A DNA stretch of 42,043 nt from Hymenobacter terrestris (GTDB lineage Bacteria; Bacteroidota; Bacteroidia; Cytophagales; Hymenobacteraceae), in contig NZ_JABKAV010000029.1 in NCBI RefSeq assembly GCF_013377905.1, positions 1-42,043 on the forward strand, written 5' to 3'. Below are positions 14,813 to 23,633 of the stretch, one piece after another. Numbering within the stretch: the first letter of the stretch is position 1; each line of letters starts with the position of its first letter. A program made the position numbers and the translations under genes. Under the pieces are notes generated by a model. That model ran no database searches, had not been told where the DNA came from, and saw only the letters and a program-made list of their open reading frames with translations.

Positions 14813-14915
14813 CGCTATAACAAACGAACGGATTCAATAAGCCAATGGTACCAGGCCTTACTCATCCTTGCCAATAGAAAATATATTTGCCTCTATTACT
14901 TTCTGATTTAAGCTG

Positions 14916-14923
14916 TATGTTTG
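14916..14923 (+). promoter_or_regulatory. repB -7 box TATGTTTG
   Basis: A perfect TAnnTTTG element 24 bp before ATG 14948. Because it overlaps the TTG at 14921, the longer reading frame from that TTG is unlikely. Confidence 0.6.
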
Positions 14924-14947
14924 GTCTCTATCATCACTATAGCTGCT

Positions 14948-15877
14948 ATGGCTGCATCCGATCTTAACATCCCAATTGAAATTAGGCAGCATAACGCGCT
15001 GACAACGGCCCGGTACGAAATGACTGCCTGTGAGATGGATATCGTCTTTTCACTACTATCTAAACTCAGTAAGCAGGACAGAGCCGGCACCATCTACGAG
15101 ATCCGGGTTCAGGAAATGCAGGAACTCACCGGCCGCACCTGGAATTATAAGCAGTTACTCGATTCTACTAAGGCGCTTAACAGCCGGATCTATCAAATTG
15201 ACAATAGCATAGCGCTGTTGCAAGTCAGCTTACTGGCCTCGGCACTTTATCGCAAGGGAAAGGGCACCATTGAGTTGGAGATCTCCGAACGCATGCGTCC
15301 TTACTTGATTGACCTGAAAAGCAACTTCACCTCTTACCGTCTGCAGGCAGCCTTTAGCTTGACGAGCAAGTATGCTAAACGCATTTACCAACTGGCTTCG
15401 CAGTGGAAGGACATTGGGGAAACTAAAACCTACTCACTTGATGAGTTCAAGGCCATGCTCAAACTCAAGGACCCCGAGGGTAAGGAGACCGAACAGTACA
15501 CCCAAATTTCTTCTTTGCAAAAGTATGTGCTCGACGTTGCTGTTAGTCAAATCAATGAACACACCGACCTGCGTATAAAGTACGAACTAATTAAAAAGGG
15601 CCGCTCCTATCAGCGCATCAAGTTTTTTGTTAACACCCAAGAACCCAACCAGCTACCCATTCTCTTTGAGTTGAAGGAAGATGATGCTAAGGCGCAACTA
15701 GCGCGCAAGCACCTCGAATCCCTGAACATTCAGGAACCTCAGCTGGTGCAGGACATTCTACAGTCAGTAAAGCTCGTGGATGCGCTGTTTGCCTTTATAT
15801 ACAAGCTTAAAACGGATAGGATCAAGCCGGATAAGAACCCGGGGGGACTATTTTTGAGAATGCATGGCCTACGCTGA
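14948..15877 (+). CDS. Rep_3/RepB-type replication initiator
   Basis: A 309-residue initiator that binds the iterons and opens the origin. It starts MAASDLNIPIEIRQHNALTTARY. The N-terminal winged-helix domain has the family pattern of LTTARYEMTACEMDIVFSLLS and a WNYKQLLDSTKALNSRIYQI helix; the second domain carries the typical FTSYRLQAAFSLTSKYAKRIYQL helix, then WKDIGETKTYSLDEFKAML and the RIKYELIKKGRSYQRIKFFV hairpin. Length and order fit Bacteroidota Rep_3 proteins. The start is chosen from a perfect -7 box at 14916-14923. The last part (VQDILQSVKLVDALFAFIYKLK) resembles the region often linked to accessory-protein contacts. It is transcribed away from the iterons. Confidence 0.92.
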   Translation: MAASDLNIPIEIRQHNALTTARYEMTACEMDIVFSLLSKLSKQDRAGTIYEIRVQEMQELTGRTWNYKQLLDSTKALNSRIYQIDNSIALLQVSLLASALYRKGKGTIELEISERMRPYLIDLKSNFTSYRLQAAFSLTSKYAKRIYQLASQWKDIGETKTYSLDEFKAMLKLKDPEGKETEQYTQISSLQKYVLDVAVSQINEHTDLRIKYELIKKGRSYQRIKFFVNTQEPNQLPILFELKEDDAKAQLARKHLESLNIQEPQLVQDILQSVKLVDALFAFIYKLKTDRIKPDKNPGGLFLRMHGLR

Positions 15878-15880
15878 GCA

Positions 15881-16361
15881 TACTATTGCTTTAAGGTGGT
15901 CCAGGGATGTAGATCTTCTTTAGCAGCTAGTTTTCTATTTGCAGACGCCCGACGGTTCCTTAAATTGGCTGCACGGACGCCGCTCTGGTAAAGGCCTGCG
16001 CCATCTGTTAGCGCAACTGTATTTTCCAGTGGCTGAGCTTGGCCTCCAATAACCTGTAGCGCATAACCAGCTTAGCCAGCGGATGCCTATGTGCCATCAA
16101 GGCCAAAGTTATTTCCGGTTTTAACTCAGTAGTAAAGCGGCGACAAGGGTGTTTCCGGTAAATGGAATTGAGTAAAACAGCCGCCAGTAGCTGTCCAAAC
16201 CGTAGATACAATTAGAAAGCCGGTTATAACAGATTTGCTATTAATATTGGGTTCGTTTATAAATATCCCCGTATTAGGTACAGCATTGATAAAGTCAGTC
16301 TTGCGCATTCATTAGCTGTCAAATTAAGTCGTATCGAAAAGATTAAACGAAACCGAAGTCA
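15881..16361. other. Gene-free region between repB and umuD
   Basis: About 480 bp. Short frames exist on the minus strand (16008-16211, 16126-16308) but carry no family features and overlap each other. The sequence looks like decayed coding DNA of unknown origin. The last part holds the umuDC control region. Confidence 0.4.
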
Positions 16362-16388
16362 AATTATACTAAAATATTTAGTATAATT
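16362..16388. promoter_or_regulatory. Palindromic operator before umuDC
   Basis: Perfect 12-bp arms AATTATACTAAA and TTTAGTATAATT around ATA. It lies 29 bp before the umuD start and overlaps the expected promoter. It is likely the binding site of a LexA-like or other SOS repressor; no repressor gene is in the window. Confidence 0.55.
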
Positions 16389-16416
16389 GCGTAGCTGGTT
16401 CAGCCAGTATCGCGCT

Positions 16417-16884
16417 ATGACTACCATCGAATTAATCGACGTGGGTACGCCCATCACCACTCTCTGGCTGCCGGTTTATGCCTCGCTGGTTCCCTGCGGC
16501 TTCCCCTCCCCGGCCTCCGATGAGCTGGAGGAGCTTTTCGATCTTAACCGCCTGCTCTTTCGCCACCCTGAGGCTACTTACCTGATTCGCGTGTCGGGCG
16601 AGAGCATGCAGGGAGCCGGAATCCACGCCGGCGATCTGCTGGCCGTCGATAAGCACATCGAGGCCGACCACAACCACATCGTGGTGGCCGTAATAGAGGG
16701 TGAATGCACCGTCAAGCGTCTGGTACGCCGGGGCGCCAACTGGTGGTTGCAGGCCGAAAACCCCGCCTACCCCGACTACCCTATCACGGAACCCGAGAAC
16801 CTACGCATCTGGGGCGTAGTCACTCATGTCGTCCACGAACTCATTCCCGGCAAACTCACTGCCTTGCTCCGTAGCGGCGACTAG
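16417..16884 (+). CDS. umuD: UmuD-like SOS mutagenesis peptidase
   Basis: A 155-residue S24-family protein. It cleaves itself on RecA filaments, and the product is the subunit of the mutagenic polymerase complex. The cleavage site C27-G28 lies in PCGFPSPASD; the catalytic dyad is S63 (SGESMQGAGI) and K100 (CTVKRLV). The start is ATG 16417; the longer frame begins at a TTG inside the operator palindrome. It is followed 74 bp downstream by umuC on the same strand, the usual umuDC order. Length fits the family. Confidence 0.93.
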   Translation: MTTIELIDVGTPITTLWLPVYASLVPCGFPSPASDELEELFDLNRLLFRHPEATYLIRVSGESMQGAGIHAGDLLAVDKHIEADHNHIVVAVIEGECTVKRLVRRGANWWLQAENPAYPDYPITEPENLRIWGVVTHVVHELIPGKLTALLRSGD

Positions 16885-16958
16885 TTTTCAAGCTGGTAAC
16901 TCCAGTTCAGCCCCCCCAGAACGAAAGCTGACAGCCATCAGCTACTAGCTCGCCATCC

Positions 16959-18305
16959 ATGTACGGCCTCGTCGACGGCAATAACTTCTACGTCTCCTGC
17001 GAACGGGTTTTCCAGCCCCGGCTCGAAGGCCGCCCCGTCGTGGTACTGTCAAACAACGATGGCAATGTCGTGAGTCGCTCCGCCGAAGCCAAGCAGCTCG
17101 GCATTCCCATGGGTGCCCCCTTTTTCGAAGTGCGGGACCTGCTACGTCGTCACCAGGGCCACGTGCTCAGCTCCAACTACCCGCTCTATGGCGACATGAG
17201 CCGCCGCGTCATGTCCCGCCTCGCTGACCAGGTGCCGGCCGTTGAGGTCTACAGCATCGACGAGGCCTTCCTTGATCTGCACGGCCTGACCACTTTCTGC
17301 GGTACACTAGACGCCCGCGCCCGGCGCATTCAGCAGGATGTGCTCCGCTGCACAGGCATTCCGACCTGCGTGGGCATAGCCCCCACCAAAACGCTGGCCA
17401 AGGCCGCCAACCGCCTGGCCAAGAAATACCCCGAGCTGCGGGGCATCCTGCGCCTCGATACCGAAACCCGCCGGGAGCGGGCTCTGCGTGCCCTGCCCGT
17501 GGAAGACGTCTGGGGTATCGGCCGCCAGTATGCGCTCAAGCTGCACGCCCAGGGGCTGGCCACGGCCTGGGACCTGAGCCAGGTGTCCGAAGCTTGGGCC
17601 CGCAAATACCTGGGCGGCGTCGTCGGCTGGCGACTGGTGCAGGAGTTGCGCGGCCAGCCCTGTCAGGACCTCAACCCATCCGAGGACGGCACCCTCGCCC
17701 GCCAGAGCATCAGTTGCTCGCGCTCCTTCGGCCAGCGCCTGACGGCCTTCGATGACCTGTGGGGCGCGGTGAGCACGTACCTGAGCCGGGCCGCCGAGAA
17801 GCTGCGCGCCCAGGGCGACCAGACCCATATGCTCACCATCTTCCTCAGCCAGGACCGCTACGATACCCGCGTGCCGCCCCCCTACACCCGCTCCACTACC
17901 CTGACCCTGCCCGGCGGCCCCACGGCCGATACGCTTCGGCTGCTGGCTTACGGCCGGCGGCTACTGGAGAAGCTCTACGAACCCGGCCGCCGCTACGTTA
18001 AAGCCGGCGTGGTGCTCGACGGCCTGGAACCGCCCGGCCGTGGCCAGCAGCTGAGCCTGTTCGCCCCCGCTGATTCTGTCCCCAGCCGGCTCGCCGCCAC
18101 ACCCGAATCCGCCGCCCGAGCCCGGCAGCTCATGCACAGCCTCGATGCCCTCAACCGCCAGTTCGGCCGCGGCACCGTGCGCCCCGCCGCCAGCGTAGCC
18201 CCGCCGGCTGCACCCGGCCAGCCCGCTGCGCCCTGGCTCGGCCGTGCTGAACACCGCAGCCCCGCCTACACCACCCGCCTCGAAGACCTGATGGTGGTGG
18301 GCTAG
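16959..18305 (+). CDS. umuC: Y-family DNA polymerase UmuC
   Basis: A 448-residue translesion polymerase catalytic subunit. It starts [18 protein letters not shown] with metal ligand D6; the second acidic motif [13 protein letters not shown] supplies D101 and E102; finger/palm motifs include [18 protein letters not shown] and [18 protein letters not shown]; the helix-hairpin-helix is [13 protein letters not shown]; the little finger has [19 protein letters not shown]. The C-terminus is extended and Pro/Ala-rich, ending [17 protein letters not shown]. This tail is repeated as a gene remnant at 21272-21341. It acts with UmuD' in SOS mutagenesis; plasmid copies often raise mutation under stress. 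Confidence 0.95.
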   Translation: MYGLVDGNNFYVSCERVFQPRLEGRPVVVLSNNDGNVVSRSAEAKQLGIPMGAPFFEVRDLLRRHQGHVLSSNYPLYGDMSRRVMSRLADQVPAVEVYSIDEAFLDLHGLTTFCGTLDARARRIQQDVLRCTGIPTCVGIAPTKTLAKAANRLAKKYPELRGILRLDTETRRERALRALPVEDVWGIGRQYALKLHAQGLATAWDLSQVSEAWARKYLGGVVGWRLVQELRGQPCQDLNPSEDGTLARQSISCSRSFGQRLTAFDDLWGAVSTYLSRAAEKLRAQGDQTHMLTIFLSQDRYDTRVPPPYTRSTTLTLPGGPTADTLRLLAYGRRLLEKLYEPGRRYVKAGVVLDGLEPPGRGQQLSLFAPADSVPSRLAATPESAARARQLMHSLDALNRQFGRGTVRPAASVAPPAAPGQPAAPWLGRAEHRSPAYTTRLEDLMVVG

Positions 18306-18514
18306 CGCTGGCCGCTAGTATGAGATCTACTCCGCCGCCCAGTCTTTCGGGGCTGGTTCTCCAGGTAGTTCTCTGCGGAAATCGATTGCCGGCCCACAGC
18401 GAACTAAGCAGCAAGTTACCAGCCAGCTGCTTGCTTTCCCGACTGCGACCAACTGCCTACCTTCACCGGGCGAATGCGAAAGCCCCGCTTTCGTAGCTGC
18501 TAAGTCGTATCTCT

Positions 18515-21238
18515 ATGTTTGGCGTTCCAGTGCGTTTATCCTGCCTGCTTATTGTCTGGCTCGTCTTATGCTTGCCCAACCGCACGCAGGCCCAGACCCC
18601 AGCCTACCTATGGGCCCAGCCGTTTCTGCGCTCTACCAGCGGTCAGGCGGCCGGAGGGGTAGTCGGCGGGAAGGTAGCAGTCGACCCGGCGGGCAATACG
18701 TACTTGGTGGGGAGTTTCTCCGGAGTGGCCCGCTTTGGGGCTTTCTCGCTTACCAGTGCCGGGGCCACCGATGTCTTTGTGGCCAAGCTGGACGGCTCCG
18801 GCAACTACCTGTGGGTCAGCTCAGGCGGGGGAAGCAGTGAGGAGCAGGGCGTAAACATTACCCTTGACCCGGCCGGGAATGTGTACGTGGTCGGCAGCTT
18901 TCGCAGCCAGCCCGCCACGTTCGGCTCCGCCAGTATCAGCACGGGCAACGGCGACAAGGATATGTTCGTGGCCAAACTCACGGCCCAAGGCAACTGGGAG
19001 TGGGCGGTCCGGGCCGGCGGCACGGGTGATGAGATAGGCCAGGGCGTGGCCTGCGACGGTACGCACGTGTTTCTGGCCGGCTACTCCAACAGCGACCGTC
19101 CCGTGTTTGGCCCGACAACGCTGCTCAACGCCTCCCCGCCCTCTGGCTTCGTGGTGGCCGCGCAGCTCTCCGCCGCTACCGGCGCTTGGACCTGGGCCAC
19201 GGGGAGCAGCGGCCCGGGTGGGGGTCAGGCCAGCGGGGGCCAGGCCACGGCCATCGCCTGCGACGGCAGTGGCGGGGCTTACGTAACCGGGAGCTATGGC
19301 ATCCTGGCCACTTTCGGCAGCACGACGCTGCGGAGCGGCGACTTCAACGATATATTCGTGGCCCGCCTCAGCCCGGCCGGCAACTGGCAGTGGGCCGTGC
19401 GAGCCGACGGGACGGATGAAGACCGGGGGCTGGCTATTGCCGTCGATGGAGCCGGAAACCCGTATATCACGGGGTACTTTCTCAGCCCAGTGCTGACCCT
19501 AGGTTCCGTAACGCTGACCAATGCCAGCCGCAATGGCGACCTTTTTGTGGCCCGTCTCACGGCCACTGGTGCCTTTGACTGGGCCACCCGGGCCGGCGGC
19601 ACCGGCGGGGATTCCGGCCAGGGGCTGGTCGTTGACCGGGCCGGTACGGCGTACGTGGCGGGTGTTTTCGGGCCCGGCCCCGCCGCTTTTGGGCCGGTAA
19701 CGGTAACCCCGGTGGGCGGGCAGGATACCTTTGTGGCGGCCATCAGTGCCACCGGCACTTGGCAATGGGCTCTTGCCGGGGGCAGTCCATCAGACGAAAC
19801 CTGCCCAGGCGTCGGGGTGGATGCGTTCGGCAATGTCTCCTTCGCCGGCACTTTCGCCAGCCCGGTCAGTCCGGCCCGGTTTGGTCCCTTCACCATCGCC
19901 GGCAACCCCGGGAGCACAACCGGCTTCGTGGCCCGCGTGGGCCTGCCCCAGACAGTGCGTATCACGGGCGATTCGCTCCTCTGTAACGCGGGACAGGTCC
20001 AGCTGCAGGCCGTTACCTCGGTTGCGCCCACGGCCTACCGCTGGAATACCGGCGCGACTACGGCCACCATTATCGTTTCTCAACCCGGGACCTACAGCGT
20101 GCAGGTTACCTTTCCCGGGGGCCAGACGAGTACAGCCACCTTCCACGTAGCATCGTTGAATCCTGCCGTGCAGATTCTCGGCGATACGCTGCTGTGTCCC
20201 GGTCAGCCCCTGCAACTGACTGCCACCGCCCCCGGGGCGCTGGACTACCGGTGGAATACGGGGGCCACGACCCCGACGCTTTCCGTTTCCCAGCCCGGTC
20301 TCTACACCGTCACGGCCCGGTTTAGCAGTGGCTGCAGTGCCACGGCCAGCCGTTTGGTTCGCTCACCAGGGCTGCAAATTACCGGCGGCGGGCCCTGGTG
20401 CCCGGCCAGTCCGCCCACGCTAACGGCCATAGCGCCGGGTGCTACGCGCCTGCGCTGGAATACCGGGGCCACCACTGCCACGCTGCTGGTGCCGGGCCCC
20501 GGCACCTATACGCTCACGGCTACCTACGCCAACGGCTGCCAGCTAACGGTCAGCGAGGCCGTCGCAGTGCCAACCACCGTCATTGTGGGCGATTCCGTAC
20601 TCTGCACCGGAACCGGGGTTCGCCTGACGGCCAATCTGCCGGCCGCTACGGCTTACCGCTGGAACAACGGGGCCACCACGGCCAGTATCACCGTCACCCA
20701 GCCGGGACTCTACCGCGTAAGCGCCAGCTACGGCAACGGCTGCACCAGCGAGGCGCAATGGCTGGTTCGTGCGGCAGAGGCCGTGCCCGTCTTTTCGCTG
20801 GGCCAGGACACCACCCTCTGCGAGGGCGAGTCGCTGGTGCTCTACGCGCCAACGCTGCCCGGAACGGTCCGCCAGTGGTCGGACGGCTCTACCGGAGCCA
20901 CACTTTCCGTGCAGTCCCCCGGCACCTATTCGCTCCAGCTTCGCTCTGCCTGCGGGCAGCGCACTGTTAGCCGCCAGATTACTTACCGCAGCTGCCTGTT
21001 CATTCCCAACGTCATTACCCCCAATGGCGACGCGCTCAATGAACAATTTGTTGCGAAAGGCTTGCCGACCGGGATATGGCAGCTGCGCATCTATTCCCGT
21101 TGGGGGGTACTGGTATTTGAGAGCGCCGATTATCAACACGACTGGGGGCAAAATGCTGTTGCGGGTACCTATTATTACGTTTTCCACCAGGCCGGTTCCC
21201 CTCTGAGCTACAAGGGGTGGCTCCAGGTAATCCGGTAG
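18515..21238 (+). CDS. T9SS type B surface protein with SBBP and Ig-like repeats
   Basis: A 907-residue secreted protein. A signal peptide of about 26 residues ends TQAQ. Residues about 40-490 hold seven or so SBBP-like propeller repeats of the form VDPAGNTYLVGSF...VFVAKLDGSGNYLW. Residues about 490-790 hold five repeats around YRWNTGATTATIIVSQPGTY, an Ig-like module with GDSLLC starts. The last 85 residues (SCLFIPNVITPNGDALNEQF to YYYVF...GWLQVIR) are the gliding-motility-associated C-terminal domain, the type B signal for T9SS. It is therefore a cell-surface or released protein; the ligand is unknown. The gene lies between umuC and a remnant of a second umuC end, so it may be an insertion. 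Confidence 0.9.
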   Translation: MFGVPVRLSCLLIVWLVLCLPNRTQAQTPAYLWAQPFLRSTSGQAAGGVVGGKVAVDPAGNTYLVGSFSGVARFGAFSLTSAGATDVFVAKLDGSGNYLWVSSGGGSSEEQGVNITLDPAGNVYVVGSFRSQPATFGSASISTGNGDKDMFVAKLTAQGNWEWAVRAGGTGDEIGQGVACDGTHVFLAGYSNSDRPVFGPTTLLNASPPSGFVVAAQLSAATGAWTWATGSSGPGGGQASGGQATAIACDGSGGAYVTGSYGILATFGSTTLRSGDFNDIFVARLSPAGNWQWAVRADGTDEDRGLAIAVDGAGNPYITGYFLSPVLTLGSVTLTNASRNGDLFVARLTATGAFDWATRAGGTGGDSGQGLVVDRAGTAYVAGVFGPGPAAFGPVTVTPVGGQDTFVAAISATGTWQWALAGGSPSDETCPGVGVDAFGNVSFAGTFASPVSPARFGPFTIAGNPGSTTGFVARVGLPQTVRITGDSLLCNAGQVQLQAVTSVAPTAYRWNTGATTATIIVSQPGTYSVQVTFPGGQTSTATFHVASLNPAVQILGDTLLCPGQPLQLTATAPGALDYRWNTGATTPTLSVSQPGLYTVTARFSSGCSATASRLVRSPGLQITGGGPWCPASPPTLTAIAPGATRLRWNTGATTATLLVPGPGTYTLTATYANGCQLTVSEAVAVPTTVIVGDSVLCTGTGVRLTANLPAATAYRWNNGATTASITVTQPGLYRVSASYGNGCTSEAQWLVRAAEAVPVFSLGQDTTLCEGESLVLYAPTLPGTVRQWSDGSTGATLSVQSPGTYSLQLRSACGQRTVSRQITYRSCLFIPNVITPNGDALNEQFVAKGLPTGIWQLRIYSRWGVLVFESADYQHDWGQNAVAGTYYYVFHQAGSPLSYKGWLQVIR

Positions 21239-21271
21239 GAGCAGCATTACCCGCCGGCTATACTACCCGCG

Positions 21272-21341
21272 GCCAGCGTGGCCCCGCCGGGCACCGCAGC
21301 CCCGCCTACACCACCCGGTTGGAGGACTTGCTGGTGATGGT
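21272..21341 (+). pseudogene. Remnant of a umuC 3' end
   Basis: The sequence encodes [16 protein letters not shown] in frame, matching the last residues of UmuC ([17 protein letters not shown] at 18253-18302). It is preceded by GCCAGCGTGGCCCCGCCGG, which matches umuC at 18187-18205. An internal part of about 45 bp present in umuC is missing and no stop follows at the same place. There is no coding context left, so this is a relic of a second umuC copy or a duplicated insertion flank. Confidence 0.7.
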
Positions 21342-21409
21342 TAACTGCCGCTGCAAAAGAGAACCTGAAGCCTACTGCAGCTCCCAAACAAGCCCGTTAC
21401 CTTTGGTCT

Positions 21410-22264
21410 ATGCACGTCTCCCGTTACGCTCTCGTCGCTTTTCTGGCGTTTACCGCCGCCTGCTCGACTACCCAAGACCCCACCCCGGTCCAGCCTCCCG
21501 CAACCCCGCTCCCCGAGCACCTGACCCTCGGCAACCCCAGCGGGGCTACCACCGATAGCAGCCAGCCAACCAACTACCTGCTCAGCAAGTCCCAGTACGC
21601 GCTGTCCTATCACCGCGACCGGGGTATTCCCACCTGGGTCAGCTGGCACCTCGACGCCAGCTGGCGCGGCGCCGCTGCCCGCCAAGACGACTTCCGGGCC
21701 GACAACACGCTGCCCGCTGACTGGTACCAGGTCCAGTCCACCAGCTACTCGGGCTCCGGTTTTGACCGCGGCCACCAGTGCCCCTCGGCCGACCGCACCA
21801 GCACCGTGGCTGACAACTCGGCTACCTTCCTGATGACCAATATGGTCCCCCAGGCCCCGCGTAACAACCAGCAGACCTGGGCTAATCTCGAAAACTACAC
21901 CCGCACCTTCCTCAGCGCCGACAACGAGGTCTACATCATCTGTGGCGCCTACGGCAAGGGTGGCACCGGCTCCAACGGCTTCCAGACTACCCTCGACCAG
22001 GGCCGCGTCACCGTACCCGCTCGCCTCTGGAAAGTCGTGGTCGTGCTGCCCACCGGCGACAACGACGCCACCCGCATTACCACCAACACCCGTGTCATTG
22101 CCATTGACACGCCCAACGAGAACACCATCAGCACTGACTGGGGCCAGTACCGCGTCAGCGTCGACGCCATCGAAGCTGCTACTGGCCTCGACCTGCTGTC
22201 TGCCGTGCCCATAGCGGTGCAGCAGGTGATAGAGACCGGCGTGGATAGCGGGCCAACGCAGTAG
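21410..22264 (+). CDS. Secreted DNA/RNA non-specific endonuclease
   Basis: A 284-residue lipoprotein-type nuclease of the NucA/Serratia (beta-beta-alpha-metal) family that cuts DNA and RNA outside the cytoplasm. The signal peptide ends with lipobox TAAC (Cys19 in FTAACSTT). The active site is D119-R120-G121-H122-Q123 (GFDRGHQCPSADRT) with H122 as general base; the metal-binding Asn lies in MTNMVPQAPRNNQQTW, and the following NLENYTR helix is typical. VPARLWKVVVVLP is the later core strand. Length is normal. The lipoprotein gene at 22290 follows by 25 bp and may be co-transcribed. Likely role: nutrient nucleic-acid scavenging or degradation of extracellular DNA. Confidence 0.93.
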   Translation: MHVSRYALVAFLAFTAACSTTQDPTPVQPPATPLPEHLTLGNPSGATTDSSQPTNYLLSKSQYALSYHRDRGIPTWVSWHLDASWRGAAARQDDFRADNTLPADWYQVQSTSYSGSGFDRGHQCPSADRTSTVADNSATFLMTNMVPQAPRNNQQTWANLENYTRTFLSADNEVYIICGAYGKGGTGSNGFQTTLDQGRVTVPARLWKVVVVLPTGDNDATRITTNTRVIAIDTPNENTISTDWGQYRVSVDAIEAATGLDLLSAVPIAVQQVIETGVDSGPTQ

Positions 22265-22289
22265 TTTAGCCACCTTCTTCCCTTCCCCT

Positions 22290-22898
22290 ATGCCTACCTC
22301 CCCCCTGAGCCGGCTCTTACTGGCCGGCCTGACCCTTACCCTGCTGGCCCCCACCCTTTCGGGTTGCGAACTCTCGTCCTCAGTTCCCCGCGAAATGATG
22401 CCGCCGGTAACGCAAACCGGCGCAAACAAAGCCGGTGCCCTGGTCAACGGCGCTACCTGGCTGCCGCTGGCGGGGGTGCTGTTCGGGTCCCCGGCCTACC
22501 GGGTCCGCGTCAACCGCACGCCCCAAAGTGGCCGGGGCTTTGAGTTTTCGCTCTCGCTGACGCGCCAGGCCCCGGAAGGCAGCGAGAAGTATTACCCCAA
22601 GCCTGATTCCAACATCAGGTTCTTCCTGCCCTCGGTGCTGGCACCGGGCTCGTTTGCCTTAAACGAATCGGTTACGGCTCCCTTTCCGTCTGAGCAGGGC
22701 CGCCACGGGGTGCTGACCGACTACACCACCAGCCCCGTTTTTCATTACCCCACCGGCTCCGGCCCGGCCTCGGGCCAGCTGGTGATTACGCGCTTCGACA
22801 CCGTGGCCCGGGTGGTAGCCGGCACCTTCGAGTTCACGGGCCAGCGCGGCGCGGAGCTTATCAAGGTAACCCAGGGCCGCTTTGATGTAATCTATTAA
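22290..22898 (+). CDS. Hypothetical lipoprotein (DUF6252-like)
   Basis: A 202-residue protein with a lipoprotein signal: hydrophobic 8-24 and lipobox LSGC (Cys26). The mature part begins disordered, then KAGALVNGATWLPLAGVLFGSPAYRVRV, which recalls Bacteroidota DUF6252-type lipoproteins in which N-G-x-x-W opens the domain. The end VAGTFEFTGQRG...ITQ-like VTQGRFDVIY is also typical. Function unknown. It follows the nuclease gene by 25 bp and is followed by a long palindrome that may end the unit. Confidence 0.75.
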   Translation: MPTSPLSRLLLAGLTLTLLAPTLSGCELSSSVPREMMPPVTQTGANKAGALVNGATWLPLAGVLFGSPAYRVRVNRTPQSGRGFEFSLSLTRQAPEGSEKYYPKPDSNIRFFLPSVLAPGSFALNESVTAPFPSEQGRHGVLTDYTTSPVFHYPTGSGPASGQLVITRFDTVARVVAGTFEFTGQRGAELIKVTQGRFDVIY

Positions 22899-23027
22899 AC
22901 CGGCTCTGGCTGGCTTTCCCCTTTTCACCACTTTTAACTTTTCCCTTTGCTGCTTGAATAGTGCGCGTAAGCGGCGGCGGTACTAGCCCCCTCCAGACTC
23001 GCCTGGTGTTAACCCAATAGCTACATT

Positions 23028-23089
23028 GCACAGTTTGAAAGTCAAAAGGCCACCCCTGCAGGGGTGGCCTTTTGACTTTCAAACTGTGC
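23028..23089. terminator. 62-bp perfect palindrome, probable bidirectional terminator
   Basis: Each half is 31 bases, GCACAGTTTGAAAGTCAAAA then GGCCACCCCTG, and the second half is its exact reverse complement with no loop bases. It lies between the convergent ends of the lipoprotein gene (22898) and parB (23128). CTTTTTCTTCC follows on the plus strand. The position between convergent genes fits a terminator for both strands. The perfect symmetry is unusual and may have another use. Confidence 0.65.
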
Positions 23090-23127
23090 CTTTTTCTTCC
23101 TCCTTAAGCTCAGGCAAACAGGTCAAC

Positions 23128-23619
23128 TTACTCGCTATTGCCGGCCTGCCGTCCCTGCCGAATGCGCTGACCATGCTGCTGCTGCTGCTCCCGCACCTGG
23201 TCCGGACGTGGTGGCACCGAATCCACCGTAGCAAAAAGCAAATCCAGCGCCTCTTGCAGGGCCTGCTTCTGTGAGTAGTTGTATTCCCCCTTGACGCGGC
23301 GGGCGTGTACGTAGTCACGCAGCCGGTCCAGATGCCCTGGGCTTAGAACAAATGTCTGCCGCACACCACTGGGGGATAATTCCTCATTAATAACACTGTA
23401 TGTAGGATCAGCCTCCCGTTCAGAAGCGATTTTATTACCAGTATTACCGGTATTATCCTGTAATACAGTAGTACTAGTATTACGCTTGGTCTGCTGCTTT
23501 TCAGACGGCTTTTTGATAGTAGCGTCATCATCACTAAGGTCGAAAAAGTCACGTTCTGACGTGGGCTTGTCAACCTTGGCTTCGCTGGGCTTAGGTAGGT
23601 TCTTGAAGGTCTTGGCCAT
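23128..23619 (-). CDS. parB: ParB-like ribbon-helix-helix centromere-binding protein
   Basis: A 163-residue partner of ParA. The N-terminal half is charged and disordered (about 1-85). The C-terminal half has a ribbon-helix-helix pattern: a strand RQTFVLSPGHLDRLRDYVHARR followed by EYNYSQKQALQEALDLLF. This layout (flexible arm plus RHH) is that of type Ib partition proteins such as ParG or omega. The gene follows parA by 14 bp on the same strand. Oddly, about residues 45-63 (TTVLQDNTGNTGNK) are encoded by a block of 9-bp repeats that also occur before parA and beyond the Fic gene, so a DNA-binding array is built into the coding sequence. The tail EQQQQHGQRIRQGRQ is Gln/Arg-rich. Confidence 0.75.
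   Translation of the reverse strand: MAKTFKNLPKPSEAKVDKPTSERDFFDLSDDDATIKKPSEKQQTKRNTSTTVLQDNTGNTGNKIASEREADPTYSVINEELSPSGVRQTFVLSPGHLDRLRDYVHARRVKGEYNYSQKQALQEALDLLFATVDSVPPRPDQVREQQQQHGQRIRQGRQAGNSE
23432..23485 (+). repeat. 9-bp partition repeats, block inside parB
   Basis: Six units of exactly 9 bp: TTATTACCA, GTATTACCG, GTATTATCC, TGTAATACA, GTAGTACTA, GTATTACGC. They lie inside the reading frame of parB and match the consensus RTRTTACNN of the block before parA. Confidence 0.75.
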
Positions 23620-23633
23620 GAGAAGTCGGTGAA

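Noticed and set aside
16008..16308. Minus-strand frames between repB and umuD
   Set aside because: They overlap each other, show no family motif and have no promoter.
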